In this document: positions 17,301 to 26,300 of the stretch, piece after piece | How the letters are laid out: every line of letters starts with the position of its first letter | Position numbering within the stretch: the stretch's first letter is position 1 | Assembly (NCBI GenBank): GCA_964542855.1 | Contig: CAZIWJ010000009.1 | Coordinates: 1 to 30,562, forward strand | DNA: 30,562 nucleotides | Origin: CAZIWJ01 sp964542855 | Lineage (GTDB): Bacteria > Bacteroidota > Bacteroidia > Cytophagales > Cyclobacteriaceae | Direction: 5' to 3' | Program-made: the position numbers and the translations under genes | The notes under the pieces: model-generated | Told to the model about the DNA's origin: nothing | Database searches by the model: none | The model's input: only the letters and a program-made list of their open reading frames with translations

Positions 17301-17792
17301 GAAAATGGAGACGAAAGTCCGCTGGCCATACGCGACCGGGTAGACAACAGTGATATTCTTTTTGTTGACTTCGTTCCCCTGCGTGGATTCAATTACAACA
17401 AGTTTAATGGCACCAGTGTAGTCAGCTTTACCGCTGAACTACGTTTACCCATAGTTCGCGTGCTTACCCGGTCTCCTATCGCATCTAATTTTTTCAGGAA
17501 CCTGGAGTTTGTCGGATTCTACGACGTGGGTTCTGCCTGGGATTCCGGTAACCCATTTAGTGAAGAAAACAGCATTAATACTGAAATCCGCCCCCCTTTA
17601 AATAATGATGCTGGCTTTAACCCGCTGGTTGTTGAAATTCAGAATTTTAATAACCCCTGGCTAAATAGCTACGGTTTCGGCATGCGCACCGTATTACTGG
17701 GTTATTATTTGAAATGCGATGTAGCCTATCCGGTTGAAAATTATGAAGTTGGTAAACCTCGCGTTTTCCTCACGCTGGGCTACAGTTTCTAA
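14376..17792 (+). CDS. Outer-membrane protein: degenerate peptidase MA-like, TolB-like propeller and Omp85-like barrel
   Basis: I chose the ATG at 14376 (1138 aa), which opens the signal peptide MNCRALLFLLLIFLAAPAFS. The ATG at 14364 is also possible; in-frame starts further upstream are buried in the previous gene. Three parts are visible. Residues 35-200 resemble peptidase MA proteins (YRSDNFDVYFY, LPEWFTRGAARYIAFGW), but the expected HExxH reads YEVSE (138-142), so zinc catalysis is probably lost. Residues about 245-550 carry propeller repeats (MSPDGRFVAFSE, PRFIPGTESIVFSSNRP, NEVFYLSNQRGIYNIYRY). After a charged linker, about 720-1138 look like an Omp85/surface-antigen barrel (EFVGFYDVGSAWD, YGFGMRTVLLGYYLK, terminal GYSF). 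A role in outer-membrane assembly or secretion is inferred. It precedes the PorE-like gene by 22 bp. Confidence 0.78.
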   Translation: MNCRALLFLLLIFLAAPAFSQEVRNEFGKNRVQYKEFNWQSYRSDNFDVYFYAGGQKNARQAVLFLEEQFDRITDVIGYAPYKKTKIFLYNSVHDLQQSNVGVNDNLFTVGGQTNFVKAQVEIAFTGSMVSFKEKLVYEVSEMLINDMMFGGSLTDMFQSSYLLSLPEWFTRGAARYIAFGWDVKMDDMARDLFANESNPKLSKYSGREAALIGQSIWNYIAIKYGKSSISNILNLTRIIRNEENSIINTLGISFRMFLKNWNNYYRNMNTQIRESYDRMSPENQIGRTRKADLEYHHVSMSPDGRFVAFSENYRGKYRVRVFDTKKNRTKTVHSGGYKVINQEIDKELPLLNWQDKSTLGIVGVKHGQNYLWLYNTSSKNKQQRKLVRFNQVKDFSFMPGGRLLVLSADLNGQNDLFFFNPNRNTISRLTNDIYDDLNPRFIPGTESIVFSSNRPTDSLGSIFSPRQDINLKNDIEDNFNLFIYRYDTEVPELHRVTNTVANDIKPIPANDNEVFYLSNQRGIYNIYRYSLKDSVYNQVSNYTVSIQHYDLNPQGNQLATIMLSDLTDGVFYDDDYDLYRNIFTPKTQRQQAIQARFVSQRLAKKRKDARRKANANFKKIERLGPDAGFPSLPIVYAEKLNGKKPAKEETPVDVQDESVQETIADFVDTENYQFDIETKESLKTDDFEFDTTEEKTVSDRFNPDQRSGKGQNRTSSFLTRYRKLQQEVTVDGPFPYQSRFTADNLITSLQIDQLRGLGFQLETQMNDLLENHRFYGGVLAITDLRSGNVFGEYQYLKNRIDYHARYERNSIFRESEENPRTRHKYIFNKFEVGAALPLNVTSRIFFSPFYANTNFYDLSVSQQLSGPNNLIRENTENQVHYAGFKTGMVFDNTLLNGLNTYEGTKAKLTLQSFQGVTAPNKSFTNIELDVRHYQKIHREFILATRLFYGTYLGANKQRYLLGGQDNWLFNQTDNENGDESPLAIRDRVDNSDILFVDFVPLRGFNYNKFNGTSVVSFTAELRLPIVRVLTRSPIASNFFRNLEFVGFYDVGSAWDSGNPFSEENSINTEIRPPLNNDAGFNPLVVEIQNFNNPWLNSYGFGMRTVLLGYYLKCDVAYPVENYEVGKPRVFLTLGYSF

Positions 17793-17814
17793 CCATTAAA
17801 GTTGAGTTTCTTTT

Positions 17815-19770
17815 ATGCAATATCGCTGGCTAATTACAGCCTTACTCCTAATTTTAATTAGTAGCACTCCTGCTTTACCCCAAAAAAAACAGGACTATAC
17901 CGTTAAGAACAGAAAAGCCATTCGGTATTTCGAGGAATCTACCTCCTTTTACCTGATGAAAAATTTTCGTAAAGCCATGCCTTTGCTGCTTAACGCAGTG
18001 GATAAAGAACCTGAGTTTACTGAAGCCCTGCTTAGGATAGCCGATATTTACCAGCAACTCGGCGATGGACAACGGTCGCTGGCTTATCTCGAGCAGGCAG
18101 TAAGCCTGCAAAAAGGCAACCCGGAATTTGTAGTGGCCCACTTCGACCTGGCCAAACAGTACTTTTCCAGCGGGCAGTACGGAAGGGCCGAACAGTTACT
18201 GGAAATAGTGGAAAGTTTTCCTCAGCTCCCACCCCAGGTTGATCAGGAAACCGGTAGGCTACTCGAAAATATTGACTTTACACGCCAGGCCATCAGTAAT
18301 CCGCTAAACTTCAAACCCAGGGCTTTACCGGATGTAGTAAACCGGATGCCCCTACAGTACTTTCCCGTTCTTACCGCCGATCAGCAACAATTATTTTTTA
18401 CCGGCAGGATGGGAATAGGCCCGCAATACGATGAAGATATCTACGTGTGCGAGCGCGATAGCAAAGGCCGATGGAAGCCTCCTGTTGGTATTTCCGGTAA
18501 AATCAACACCGAACAAAACGAAGGTACCTGTACCATTGCTGCCGACGGACGAACAATTATTTTCACCTCCTGCCAGGGCAGAAATACACTGGGCAGTTGC
18601 GATCTTTATATTTCCAGGAAAGTAGGCGATCAGTGGACTGAAGTGGAAAACCTGGGCCCAAAGGTTAATACTAAATTCTGGGAGTCACAGCCCTCGCTCA
18701 GCGCCGATGGAAATACGCTGTATTTTGTTTCCGATAAACCCAACGGTTATGGCAAGCGGGATATTTATGTTACCCGCCGCGATGAGGAAGGAAACTGGAG
18801 CCAGGCCGAAAACCTGGGGGCCGACATCAATACCCGCTTCGATGAAATATCTCCTTACATTCATGTAAACGGAAAAACGCTGTATTTTGCCAGCAACGGC
18901 CGGAAGGGTTTTGGTGGCATGGATTTATTCAGTGCGGAAAAAACTGGTAGTGCTACCTGGTCGCTCCCCCTCAACCTGGGGTACCCGCTTAATGATTCCG
19001 ACGACCAGGTTTCGTTGTTTATTTCTTCCGACGGAAAAACCGGTTACTACGCTAACGAAAAAAGCCGCTACACCCCTTACCACCGTAGTGAACTGTACGC
19101 GTTCAACGTACCGGAAAAAATCCGGATTGAATTCATCAGCAGTTACGTTAAAGGACACGTGTACGACGCCAAAACCCGGGAACCCCTGGCAGCAGCTATT
19201 GAACTGATCGATGTAAATACGGAGAAAAATATGTCCCGGATCCGGTCCGACTCGGTTAACGGCGAATACCTCATGGTGCTTACCAGGGGGGCAACTTATG
19301 CCCTGTACGTTAACCGGGAAGGCTACCTGTTCAGGAGTTTAACCTTCGATTTTAACCGGGATGAATCGGGAAATTTTTCTCCCGTTGAAAAGGATATATA
19401 CCTCGATCCCATTGAAACCGGCAAAGAAACAGTACTGAATAATATTTTCTTCGAAACCGACAAGTACAAAATACAGCCGACCTCCTACCCGGAGTTAAAT
19501 AAGGTAGTCAGCTTCCTTGATAATAATCCTGAACTCAAAATTAAAATTAACGGGCATACCGACGATGTTGGTAACGAAGCGTATAATCTTACCCTGTCGG
19601 AGAACCGGGCCAAAGCAGTATACAGCTTTCTTATTGGGAAGGGAATCGCTGAAAATCGGCTGGATTATGAAGGATTCGGCGAAAAAAAGCCACTGGAAGA
19701 AAATAGTAACAAGGAAAATCGAAGTCAAAATCGTAGAATAGCATTTGAAATTATTAATGCTATTCGCTAA
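17815..19770 (+). CDS. PorE-like TPR / propeller / OmpA envelope protein
   Basis: The 651 residues follow the order described for T9SS PorE: signal peptide (MQYRWLITALLLILISSTPA), TPR-like repeats (about 30-150), PD40 propeller repeats (about 180-430), a carboxypeptidase-regulatory-like domain (about 450-530) and a C-terminal OmpA domain (about 545-651). Propeller signatures include PSLSADGNTLYFVSDKPNGYG and SPYIHVNGKTLYFASNGRKGFGG (given in part). The OmpA part has INGHTDDVGNEAYNLTLSENRA (split INGHTDDVGNEA, YNLTLSENRA), with residues expected to bind peptidoglycan. No lipobox cysteine is seen, unlike the P. gingivalis PorE lipoprotein. Bacteroidota carry several paralogues of this layout, so orthology to PorE is unproven. 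It lies between the Omp85-like gene and a putative lipoprotein hydrolase, all rightward and tightly spaced. Confidence 0.78.
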   Translation: MQYRWLITALLLILISSTPALPQKKQDYTVKNRKAIRYFEESTSFYLMKNFRKAMPLLLNAVDKEPEFTEALLRIADIYQQLGDGQRSLAYLEQAVSLQKGNPEFVVAHFDLAKQYFSSGQYGRAEQLLEIVESFPQLPPQVDQETGRLLENIDFTRQAISNPLNFKPRALPDVVNRMPLQYFPVLTADQQQLFFTGRMGIGPQYDEDIYVCERDSKGRWKPPVGISGKINTEQNEGTCTIAADGRTIIFTSCQGRNTLGSCDLYISRKVGDQWTEVENLGPKVNTKFWESQPSLSADGNTLYFVSDKPNGYGKRDIYVTRRDEEGNWSQAENLGADINTRFDEISPYIHVNGKTLYFASNGRKGFGGMDLFSAEKTGSATWSLPLNLGYPLNDSDDQVSLFISSDGKTGYYANEKSRYTPYHRSELYAFNVPEKIRIEFISSYVKGHVYDAKTREPLAAAIELIDVNTEKNMSRIRSDSVNGEYLMVLTRGATYALYVNREGYLFRSLTFDFNRDESGNFSPVEKDIYLDPIETGKETVLNNIFFETDKYKIQPTSYPELNKVVSFLDNNPELKIKINGHTDDVGNEAYNLTLSENRAKAVYSFLIGKGIAENRLDYEGFGEKKPLEENSNKENRSQNRRIAFEIINAIR

Positions 19771-19786
19771 TTACAGTATTTCAGTT

Positions 19787-20863
19787 ATGAAGAACCTGTC
19801 TTTTTTACCCTTCCTGATTGTTTTATTCCAGTGCTGCCAGCCAGCCGGCAACAACCAGCCCGCAACACTTGCTGAGGGGAATCAACCCGATTATGAACAA
19901 TACCTCGATTACAGCAATACAGGTACTGAGCTTACCGGCGGGGTTGAAATGATTCCGGTAGAAACCCCTGCCGGAACCTTTAATGTGTGGACCAAACGGG
20001 TGGGGAATAACCCTAAAATGAAAGTGTTGCTGCTCCACGGAGGCCCGGGAGCCACCCACGAAATTTACGAGTCGTTCGACAGCTATTTCCCGAAGGAAGG
20101 TATTGAATATTATTATTACGATCAGCTGGGTTCTTTCTACAGCGATCAGCCCGATGATACCACCCTGTGGAACCTGGATCGCTTCGTGGAAGAAGTAGAA
20201 CAGGTACGACAGGCTCTCGACCTGGATACTTCTAATTTCTACCTGTTTGGTCAGTCCTGGGGAGGGTTACTGGCCATGCAATATGCCCTGAAGTACCAAA
20301 ATAATTTAAAAGGCCTCATTATTTCTAACATGGTTTCTTCAATTCCGGCTTACAACCAATATGCCGATGAGGAACTGGGGCCACAAATGCCCAATGAAGT
20401 GCTCGCCGAGGTAAAAGCTATTGAAGCTGCCGGTAATTTTTCCGATCCCCGCTACATGGATTTACTTACCGAACATTTTTATACCAAACACGTGTGCCGA
20501 ATGCCGGTAGCAGAATGGCCGGAACCGGTTAACCGCTCTTTCGAACACCTCAACAGCCAGGTTTACGTGCAGATGCAAGGCCCCAGTGAGTTTGGTATCC
20601 GGGGAAATGCCAGCCTGCTGAACTGGGAAGTTACCAACGAGTTGCAAAATATTGAAGTACCTACCCTTAGCATTGGGGCAACTTACGATACCATGGACCC
20701 TGACCATATGAAAATGATCGCTGGTACCGTTCAGCAAGGCCGTTTTCTGCTCTGCCCTAACGGAAGTCACCTGAGCCAGTTCGACGACCAGGAGCATTTC
20801 TTCCCCGGCTTAATTAAATTCATTAAAGACGTTAATACCGGCGTTTTTTCATCAAATAACTAA
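19787..20863 (+). CDS. Proline iminopeptidase-family alpha/beta hydrolase, putative lipoprotein
   Basis: This S33-type hydrolase probably removes N-terminal proline or related residues from peptides. I chose the ATG at 19787 (358 aa), not the in-frame one at 19745 inside the previous gene, because it opens a signal sequence MKNLSFLPFLIVLFQCCQ with a loose lipobox (C16 or C17) and leaves a 16-bp spacer. The family features are HGGPGATHE (84-92, oxyanion region), the nucleophile elbow GQSWGG with S157, an acid in GATYDTMDPDH and a histidine in PNGSHLSQFDD. Its likely place is the periplasm, anchored to a membrane. It is followed after only 3 bp by an ArgE-type deacetylase, hinting at a joint role in using peptides or modified amino acids. 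Activity on proline itself is not proven. Confidence 0.83.
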   Translation: MKNLSFLPFLIVLFQCCQPAGNNQPATLAEGNQPDYEQYLDYSNTGTELTGGVEMIPVETPAGTFNVWTKRVGNNPKMKVLLLHGGPGATHEIYESFDSYFPKEGIEYYYYDQLGSFYSDQPDDTTLWNLDRFVEEVEQVRQALDLDTSNFYLFGQSWGGLLAMQYALKYQNNLKGLIISNMVSSIPAYNQYADEELGPQMPNEVLAEVKAIEAAGNFSDPRYMDLLTEHFYTKHVCRMPVAEWPEPVNRSFEHLNSQVYVQMQGPSEFGIRGNASLLNWEVTNELQNIEVPTLSIGATYDTMDPDHMKMIAGTVQQGRFLLCPNGSHLSQFDDQEHFFPGLIKFIKDVNTGVFSSNN

Positions 20864-20866
20864 ATT

Positions 20867-22018
20867 ATGCAAACCGACACGGCTGAAATTCTTGCAAAAC
20901 TGGTATCCTACCCGGTTTTGGGTGGAGAGAGTAACTTATCCATTTTATCCTACATCAGGGAATTCCTGGATCATCACCAGGTAAGCTATCACCTGGTACC
21001 CAACGAAGATGAATCGAAAGCATCTTTGCACTGCCGGATTGGCCCCGCCGTAAGCGGCGGCACGATTCTTTCCGGGCACATGGACGTAGTGCCAGTGGAA
21101 GGGCAGGACTGGCAAACCGATCCTTTTAAGCTGGTCGATAAAGGCGACGGCAAACTATATGCCCGTGGTTCCTGCGATATGAAAGGCTTCCTGGCTTGTT
21201 GCCTCAGCAACGTACCCCTGATGAAGCAATTACAAAAGCCTATTTACCTGGCCTTCTCTTACGACGAGGAAATAGGCTGCCAGGGGGCACCCGACCTGAT
21301 TAGTGATATTAACCAAACCTACCAGGAAAAACCGGCTTATGCCATTATCGGTGAGCCTTCGATGCTCAACCCGGTGGTTGGGCAAAAAGGTATTTGTGTG
21401 TATACCACTACCGTTTACGGTTCGGCCGGGCATAGCAGCCGAATTCGTCAGGAAGTAAGTGCCGTACACGAGGCCGCAAGACTTATTACCTGGCTGGAAG
21501 ATAAAATGGAAGAACTTATTGCCAGCGGGCAGGTCGATGATCGCTTCCACCCTCCCCACACGTCCCTGCACTCGGGAAAAATTAAAGGGGGAATTGCCCC
21601 TAACGTAATCGCCGATCGCTGTTCTTTTACCTGGGATGTACGATCTATTCCTTCTGATAACCAGGAAGATATTTACCAGGCTTTTAATGCTTTTTGCGAA
21701 GAGCGCCTGGCGATAATGAGAAAGAAATTTCCCGAAGCGGCCATTGAAACCAAACGCTTTCACCCGCCGGTTCCGCCTTTAGATACTGCTGAACACGAAA
21801 AGGTGGTACCGTTCATTCAAGAACTCTCCGGAAAATCACTAACTGAAACGGTATCGTACGCGGCCGAGGCCGGGCAATTTGCTGAAGGCGGGTTTCAATC
21901 GGTTATTTGCGGGCCCGGAAGCATTGAACAGGCCCATCGCGCCAATGAATACATCAGCAAGGAACAACTGGATTTAGGAGCGGACATGATAAAAAGACTG
22001 GTTGGGCTTTCTTCCTGA
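20867..22018 (+). CDS. argE: Acetylornithine deacetylase, M20 family
   Basis: ArgE removes the acetyl group from N-acetylornithine in the linear arginine pathway. The 383 residues carry the M20A metal site: H71 in LSGHMDVVPVEGQDW, D104 in ARGSCDMKGFLA, the catalytic/ligand pair E134-E135 in SYDEEIGCQGA, E163 in GEPSM, and a late histidine in IEQAHRANEYI. GSAGHSS (185-191) belongs to the dimerisation lid domain. GEDWQTDPF-type wording (here GQDWQTDPF) favours ArgE over DapE. It sits alone, away from other arginine genes, at the end of an envelope cluster, so a general N-acyl-amino-acid deacylase is a real alternative. It starts 3 bp after the previous gene and has no signal peptide, so it is cytoplasmic. 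Confidence 0.87.
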   Translation: MQTDTAEILAKLVSYPVLGGESNLSILSYIREFLDHHQVSYHLVPNEDESKASLHCRIGPAVSGGTILSGHMDVVPVEGQDWQTDPFKLVDKGDGKLYARGSCDMKGFLACCLSNVPLMKQLQKPIYLAFSYDEEIGCQGAPDLISDINQTYQEKPAYAIIGEPSMLNPVVGQKGICVYTTTVYGSAGHSSRIRQEVSAVHEAARLITWLEDKMEELIASGQVDDRFHPPHTSLHSGKIKGGIAPNVIADRCSFTWDVRSIPSDNQEDIYQAFNAFCEERLAIMRKKFPEAAIETKRFHPPVPPLDTAEHEKVVPFIQELSGKSLTETVSYAAEAGQFAEGGFQSVICGPGSIEQAHRANEYISKEQLDLGADMIKRLVGLSS

Positions 22019-22404
22019 ACCCTTACAACGGTTCAGCCCCTGCCGGCATCCGGAGAATGAAAATTGCCTTATTTTGTGGTAACAAACAAAATGGAGCAAT
22101 CTATCTATTTTCTAAGCGAACCAACTGGGCAGTTTTCCTGAATAATGAATCGTTGTTCGGCCAGGGCCGCTAGTTACCCACTGTTTGGGTTGTGAATATT
22201 GTATTTATTGTGAAAAACGTAAAAACGAACTGCAGTCGTTTATGTGTCGGTAAGGTTCCGGTAGAGCCCGGCCGGAGCCTGGTTCCTTACCCCGGCCGTA
22301 CAAAATCCCTGCTTGCATCGAACTGACAACTTATGCTGCTATCGTCAGCAACAAACCTCAACGTATACTTTATAAAACATTTGTAACTCACTGTTTATCA
22401 GCGT
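22019..22404. other. Long convergent intergenic region between argE and miaA
   Basis: This 386-bp stretch separates two convergent genes and has no convincing open frame; the longest ATG frame I followed has 16 codons (22091, MEQSIYFL...). It contains one marked imperfect hairpin at 22249-22291. No U-run follows that hairpin, so it is not a textbook terminator. Stops in the frames I followed suggest non-coding or decayed sequence. I see no mobile-element ends, tRNA or recognised RNA here. Confidence 0.55.
22249..22291. other. Imperfect G/C-rich hairpin
   Basis: The outer stem is GGTAAGG (22249-22255) with CCTTACC (22285-22291). The inner stem is TTCCGG (22256-22261) with CCGGAG (22272-22277), one G-U wobble, around a 10-nt loop. 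A 7-nt bulge, CCTGGTT, sits on the 3' side. It could be a REP-like element, part of a 3' UTR, or a processing site. Thermodynamics were not computed. Confidence 0.4.
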
Positions 22405-23340
22405 TTACAGGGCATTTATTTCACGGGTAATATGAACCTGAATCTGTTCGGCCAGGGTGCTGGTTGGCTGCTGGGCATTGAACCATTGCATGGCATGGTT
22501 TTTCCTGAACCAGGTAAGTTGCCTTTTGGCGTAGCGACGGCTATTCTGCTTAATCTGCGCTACTGTTTCCTCCAGGGTCTGCTCGTTTCGGAAGTACCGG
22601 TAAAACTCCCGGTACCCCACCGTTTGTAAAGCTGGTAGATGTAACCGTTCCCGGAATAAGCTTACTTCTTCCAGCAGCCCATCGGCCATCATGGCATCTA
22701 CCCGTTGGTTAATTCGCCGGTACAAATGTTCTCTTTCCATGTTTAATCCGAACCATAAAGGAGTAAATAAAGAATTGGGCTGGCGGTTATAATTACGAAA
22801 AGCAGAAAAAGGCCGGCCACTGGAACGGTACACTTCCAGGGCCCGGATTACGCGGCGAGGATTTTTCAAATCAGCCCGTTTTGCGTACTCCGGGTCTACA
22901 GCTTTCAGTTCTTTTACCAGCCGTTCCAGCCCGGTGGTTTCCATTTCCTTTTGCAATGACGAGCGAATGTGTTCCGGAATAGCCGGCATTTCATCCAGCC
23001 CGTAGCAGAGGGCATCGGCAAACAAACCAGAACCCCCGCTCACCACTACTACCTGTTTCCTTTTAAAAATTTCCCTGAGCAAATGAATGCCTTCTTCTTC
23101 GTACTGTTTGGCCGTGTAAGGCTGCTTTACAGACAAATGGTTAACAAAATAGTGAGGTACGGCCCGGCGTTCAGAAAGATCGGGTTTAGCTGTTCCGATA
23201 AACAGCTCCCGGTAAAACTGCCTGGAGTCAGCGGAAAGCACAACAGTATTAAATTTCCGGGCTAACTTTATTGCCAGGGCTGTTTTTCCAACCGCTGTGG
23301 GGCCTGTAATGAAAACCAGGATTTTTTTCTCAGAAGGCAT
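22405..23340 (-). CDS. miaA: tRNA dimethylallyltransferase MiaA
   Basis: MiaA adds a dimethylallyl group to A37 of tRNAs that read codons beginning with U, the first step towards ms2i6A. I chose the ATG at 23340 (MPSEKKILVFITGPTAVGKT, 311 aa), because the P-loop GPTAVGKT (13-20) should lie close to the N-terminus; the 15-residue upstream extension looks non-coding. Other family motifs are LSADSRQFYRELFIGTAKP, VVVSGGSGLFADAL, RVIRALEVYRSSGRPFS and NSRRYAKRQLTWFRKN. The length fits bacterial MiaA. It is divergent from the hybrid histidine kinase, with 45 bp between the start codons, and convergent with argE. No miaB is nearby. It seems to be a monocistronic housekeeping gene. Confidence 0.95.
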   Translation of the reverse strand: MPSEKKILVFITGPTAVGKTALAIKLARKFNTVVLSADSRQFYRELFIGTAKPDLSERRAVPHYFVNHLSVKQPYTAKQYEEEGIHLLREIFKRKQVVVVSGGSGLFADALCYGLDEMPAIPEHIRSSLQKEMETTGLERLVKELKAVDPEYAKRADLKNPRRVIRALEVYRSSGRPFSAFRNYNRQPNSLFTPLWFGLNMEREHLYRRINQRVDAMMADGLLEEVSLFRERLHLPALQTVGYREFYRYFRNEQTLEETVAQIKQNSRRYAKRQLTWFRKNHAMQWFNAQQPTSTLAEQIQVHITREINAL

Positions 23341-23385
23341 GTAATGATAGTTGTACCAGCAAATATTCATAACTTTTAACCACAA

Positions 23386-26300
23386 ATGAAACCTTTAGAA
23401 GAATACACCCGGGAAGAACTGATTACAGAAATTAACAGCCTTCGCGCAGCATCGCTGTCTTTACCAGCTTTTGAGCGAACGGCAAGCCAGGCTGTTGAGC
23501 AAAGTAAAGACTGGTTTATACTGGTAGATAAGCTTGGATATATTACTTATGCCAACCAGGCTGTTCTCAGCCACTTTGAAATTTCTTTAAATCAGCTGAA
23601 AAAAAAATCGCTGAACGATCTGGTGGTTCAGGGATACAGGAAAGGCCTGGATCAGCAGCTGGTTCAGCTAAGGGAGAAGAAACAATCTGTAAACACAGAA
23701 CTGATCGTTCATCTGGGCGGCAGGCAAACCCTGGTTTCAGGAACCATTAGCTCCAGTCATGACGAATCGGGATACCAGGGATTAATCCTGTCTTTCCGGG
23801 ACATCAGTTTTGAAAAACAGGTAGAAAAAGCCAGGCAACTTTATGAGATCATTTCCGGTACGGTGCTCAAAGGTTTTGCCATCGACAAGCTTTACATCCG
23901 CATATACGAGGAGTTAAAGAAAGAGCTGGAATTCCAGGAATTTGAAATTGTACTGGTAAACCACGATAAGCAAACCCTGGAGTTTCCTTTTTCGGCCACT
24001 AATGATGACATTTCTTACCGGCAGGAACAGGTTTTGCTCAAAAAATCTTTCTATTCCTACCTGCTGAAGGAAAAAGAGTATCGTTTTTTTCACCGGGAAA
24101 ATTTACGCCAGATACTGCGTAATGAAAATTTACACTTCAGTGGAACGGTTCCCGAAACGTTTATTTCTTTTCCCCTGCTTACCGGAAACAAAGTAACCGG
24201 ACTGCTGAACCTGAAATTTTTTCAACTTTGTTTACTGGAAAATACAGTAGACACCAAGTTCATTTCATTTGTTGCCGGGCAGTTGGCCCTGGCTATCGAG
24301 CGGCAACAAAATGAGGGGCAAATTAAAACCCAGGCCGGTAGGCTTAATGCTATTTTTGAAAGTGGTAACCATCTCATCTGGTCGGTAGATCAGCAGTACA
24401 GGCTAACCTCTTTCAATGAAAAGTTCTCGAAGTTCGTTAGCCGGGCCTTTGGGGTTTTACCGAAAAAAGGTGAAGTACTGCAAACCCCATACAAAGAGCA
24501 ACAGGAACACCTGGATCTGTGGCACAGGAAATACGAACAGGCTTTTGCCGGTAAAATAGTACAGTTTGAAACCAACCTCGGAAACAAAAAGCAGGAAGCC
24601 TGGATGTCGGTTTATATTAACCCTATTATTAAGCCCGATGGTGCCGTTCATGAAATATCAGGCTTTGCCGTTGACATTACCGAACGCATTCATTCGGAAA
24701 AGGCCCTAATTTCTTCTGAAGAGAAATTCAGGACTATTTTTGAGTCGTTCCAGGATATTTATTTCCGCTGCTCTATCCGGGGAATGATCACGCTGGTTAG
24801 TCCTTCAGTTGAAGAATTGCTGGGCTACAGCCAGGCCGATGTTTTAGGGAATAATATTACCAATTACTACCTGTACGGAAAAAAAACCAAAAACCTGATC
24901 CGTCAACTGGTTCGTAACCGGTCGGCCCGAAATTTTGAGGCTTCAGTCGTTACCAAGGAGGGTAACCTCATTCAATGTATCTGCAACATCCGGCTGCTTT
25001 TTCACAAGGGTAAAGCCTTTGCCATTGAAGGAGTGGTTCGCGATATCACTCAATTGAAACAAACCACCAAAGAACTGCAAAAAGCAAAGGAAATGGCCGA
25101 GCAGTCGCTAAAGGTAAAGGATGCTTTCCTGGCCAACATGAGCCACGAAATCCGCACCCCGATGAATGGAATCATTAGCATGGTTGACTTGCTGGCCCAA
25201 ACCAACTTAAACCGGGAACAAAACGATTACCTGGAAACCATCCGCAAATCTTCGGATAACCTGCTTATCATCCTAAATGATATCCTCGACCTGTCTAAAA
25301 TTGAGGCCGGTAAAATGCAGCTTTACCGGGAGCCTGTTCACCTACCCGGTTTAATTGAAAAAGTTCAATCTTTATTTGCGCAGAAAGCCAGGAATAAACA
25401 GGTTTCCCTGAATTACCACATCGAAGAAGATGTTCCCGAATACGTATCAATCGACTCCACCCGCCTGAACCAGGTACTATCTAACCTGGTATCTAATGCC
25501 GTTAAATTTACCAGGGAAAATGGCCGGGTAGATATTTACGTTGCCGTTGCAGAAGTAACCAGTACCAAAAAGTTTCCGTTCCTGCTGAAATGTAAGGTGG
25601 TAGACACCGGGATTGGCATCCCTGAAAAAGCCAGGAAGCAGTTATTCAAAAATTTTACGCAGGTAGATTTGTCCACCACCAAAAATTACGGTGGAACCGG
25701 TTTAGGCCTTTCCATTGCCCGGCAACTCACCCGGCTTATGGGGGGCGATATTGGCGTAGATTCGCAGGAAGGGATTGGCAGTGCTTTTTGGTTTACCTTT
25801 AAAACGGCCGCCGAACACCCGGAAAATATACAGCAGGAACCGGGCGAAGATAACACCGAAGAAATTCTGTCGCGGATAGCTGATAACCCTCCCAGCGTAC
25901 TGCTGATCGACGATAACGGGGTGAACCGGAAAGTAGCCGGACAGATTCTCGGAAAAGCCAATTGCCGGGTTACCCTGGCTTCCAGCGGTGAAGAAGCCCT
26001 GCAAAAAGTAGCAGAAGAAACCTTCGACCTCATTTTTATGGATATTCAAATGCCGGAAATGGATGGTATTGAAACTACCCGATACCTGCGTGAAAAACAC
26101 CGGCACCTACCGCCGATTATCGCCATGACGGCCTATTCCATGAAAGGAGACCGGGAGAAATTTCTTGCGGCCGGAATGGATGATTACCTGGCCAAGCCTA
26201 TCCGGCCCGTACACATCCTTGAAAAAATAGCTTCCCTTTATCTGAATTACAGTGCTGCTAATAATGATAAAAATGTAAACAGTAATAAAGAACAGCTCCA

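Noticed and set aside
19745..19786. Earlier ATG for the proline iminopeptidase-like gene
   Set aside because: It would overlap the OmpA domain gene by 26 bp and place a non-signal stretch before an otherwise well-formed signal sequence.
22091..22141. Short frame MEQSIYFL... in the argE-miaA gap as a gene remnant
   Set aside because: Sixteen codons followed by several stops in the frame, and no recognisable similarity to known proteins.
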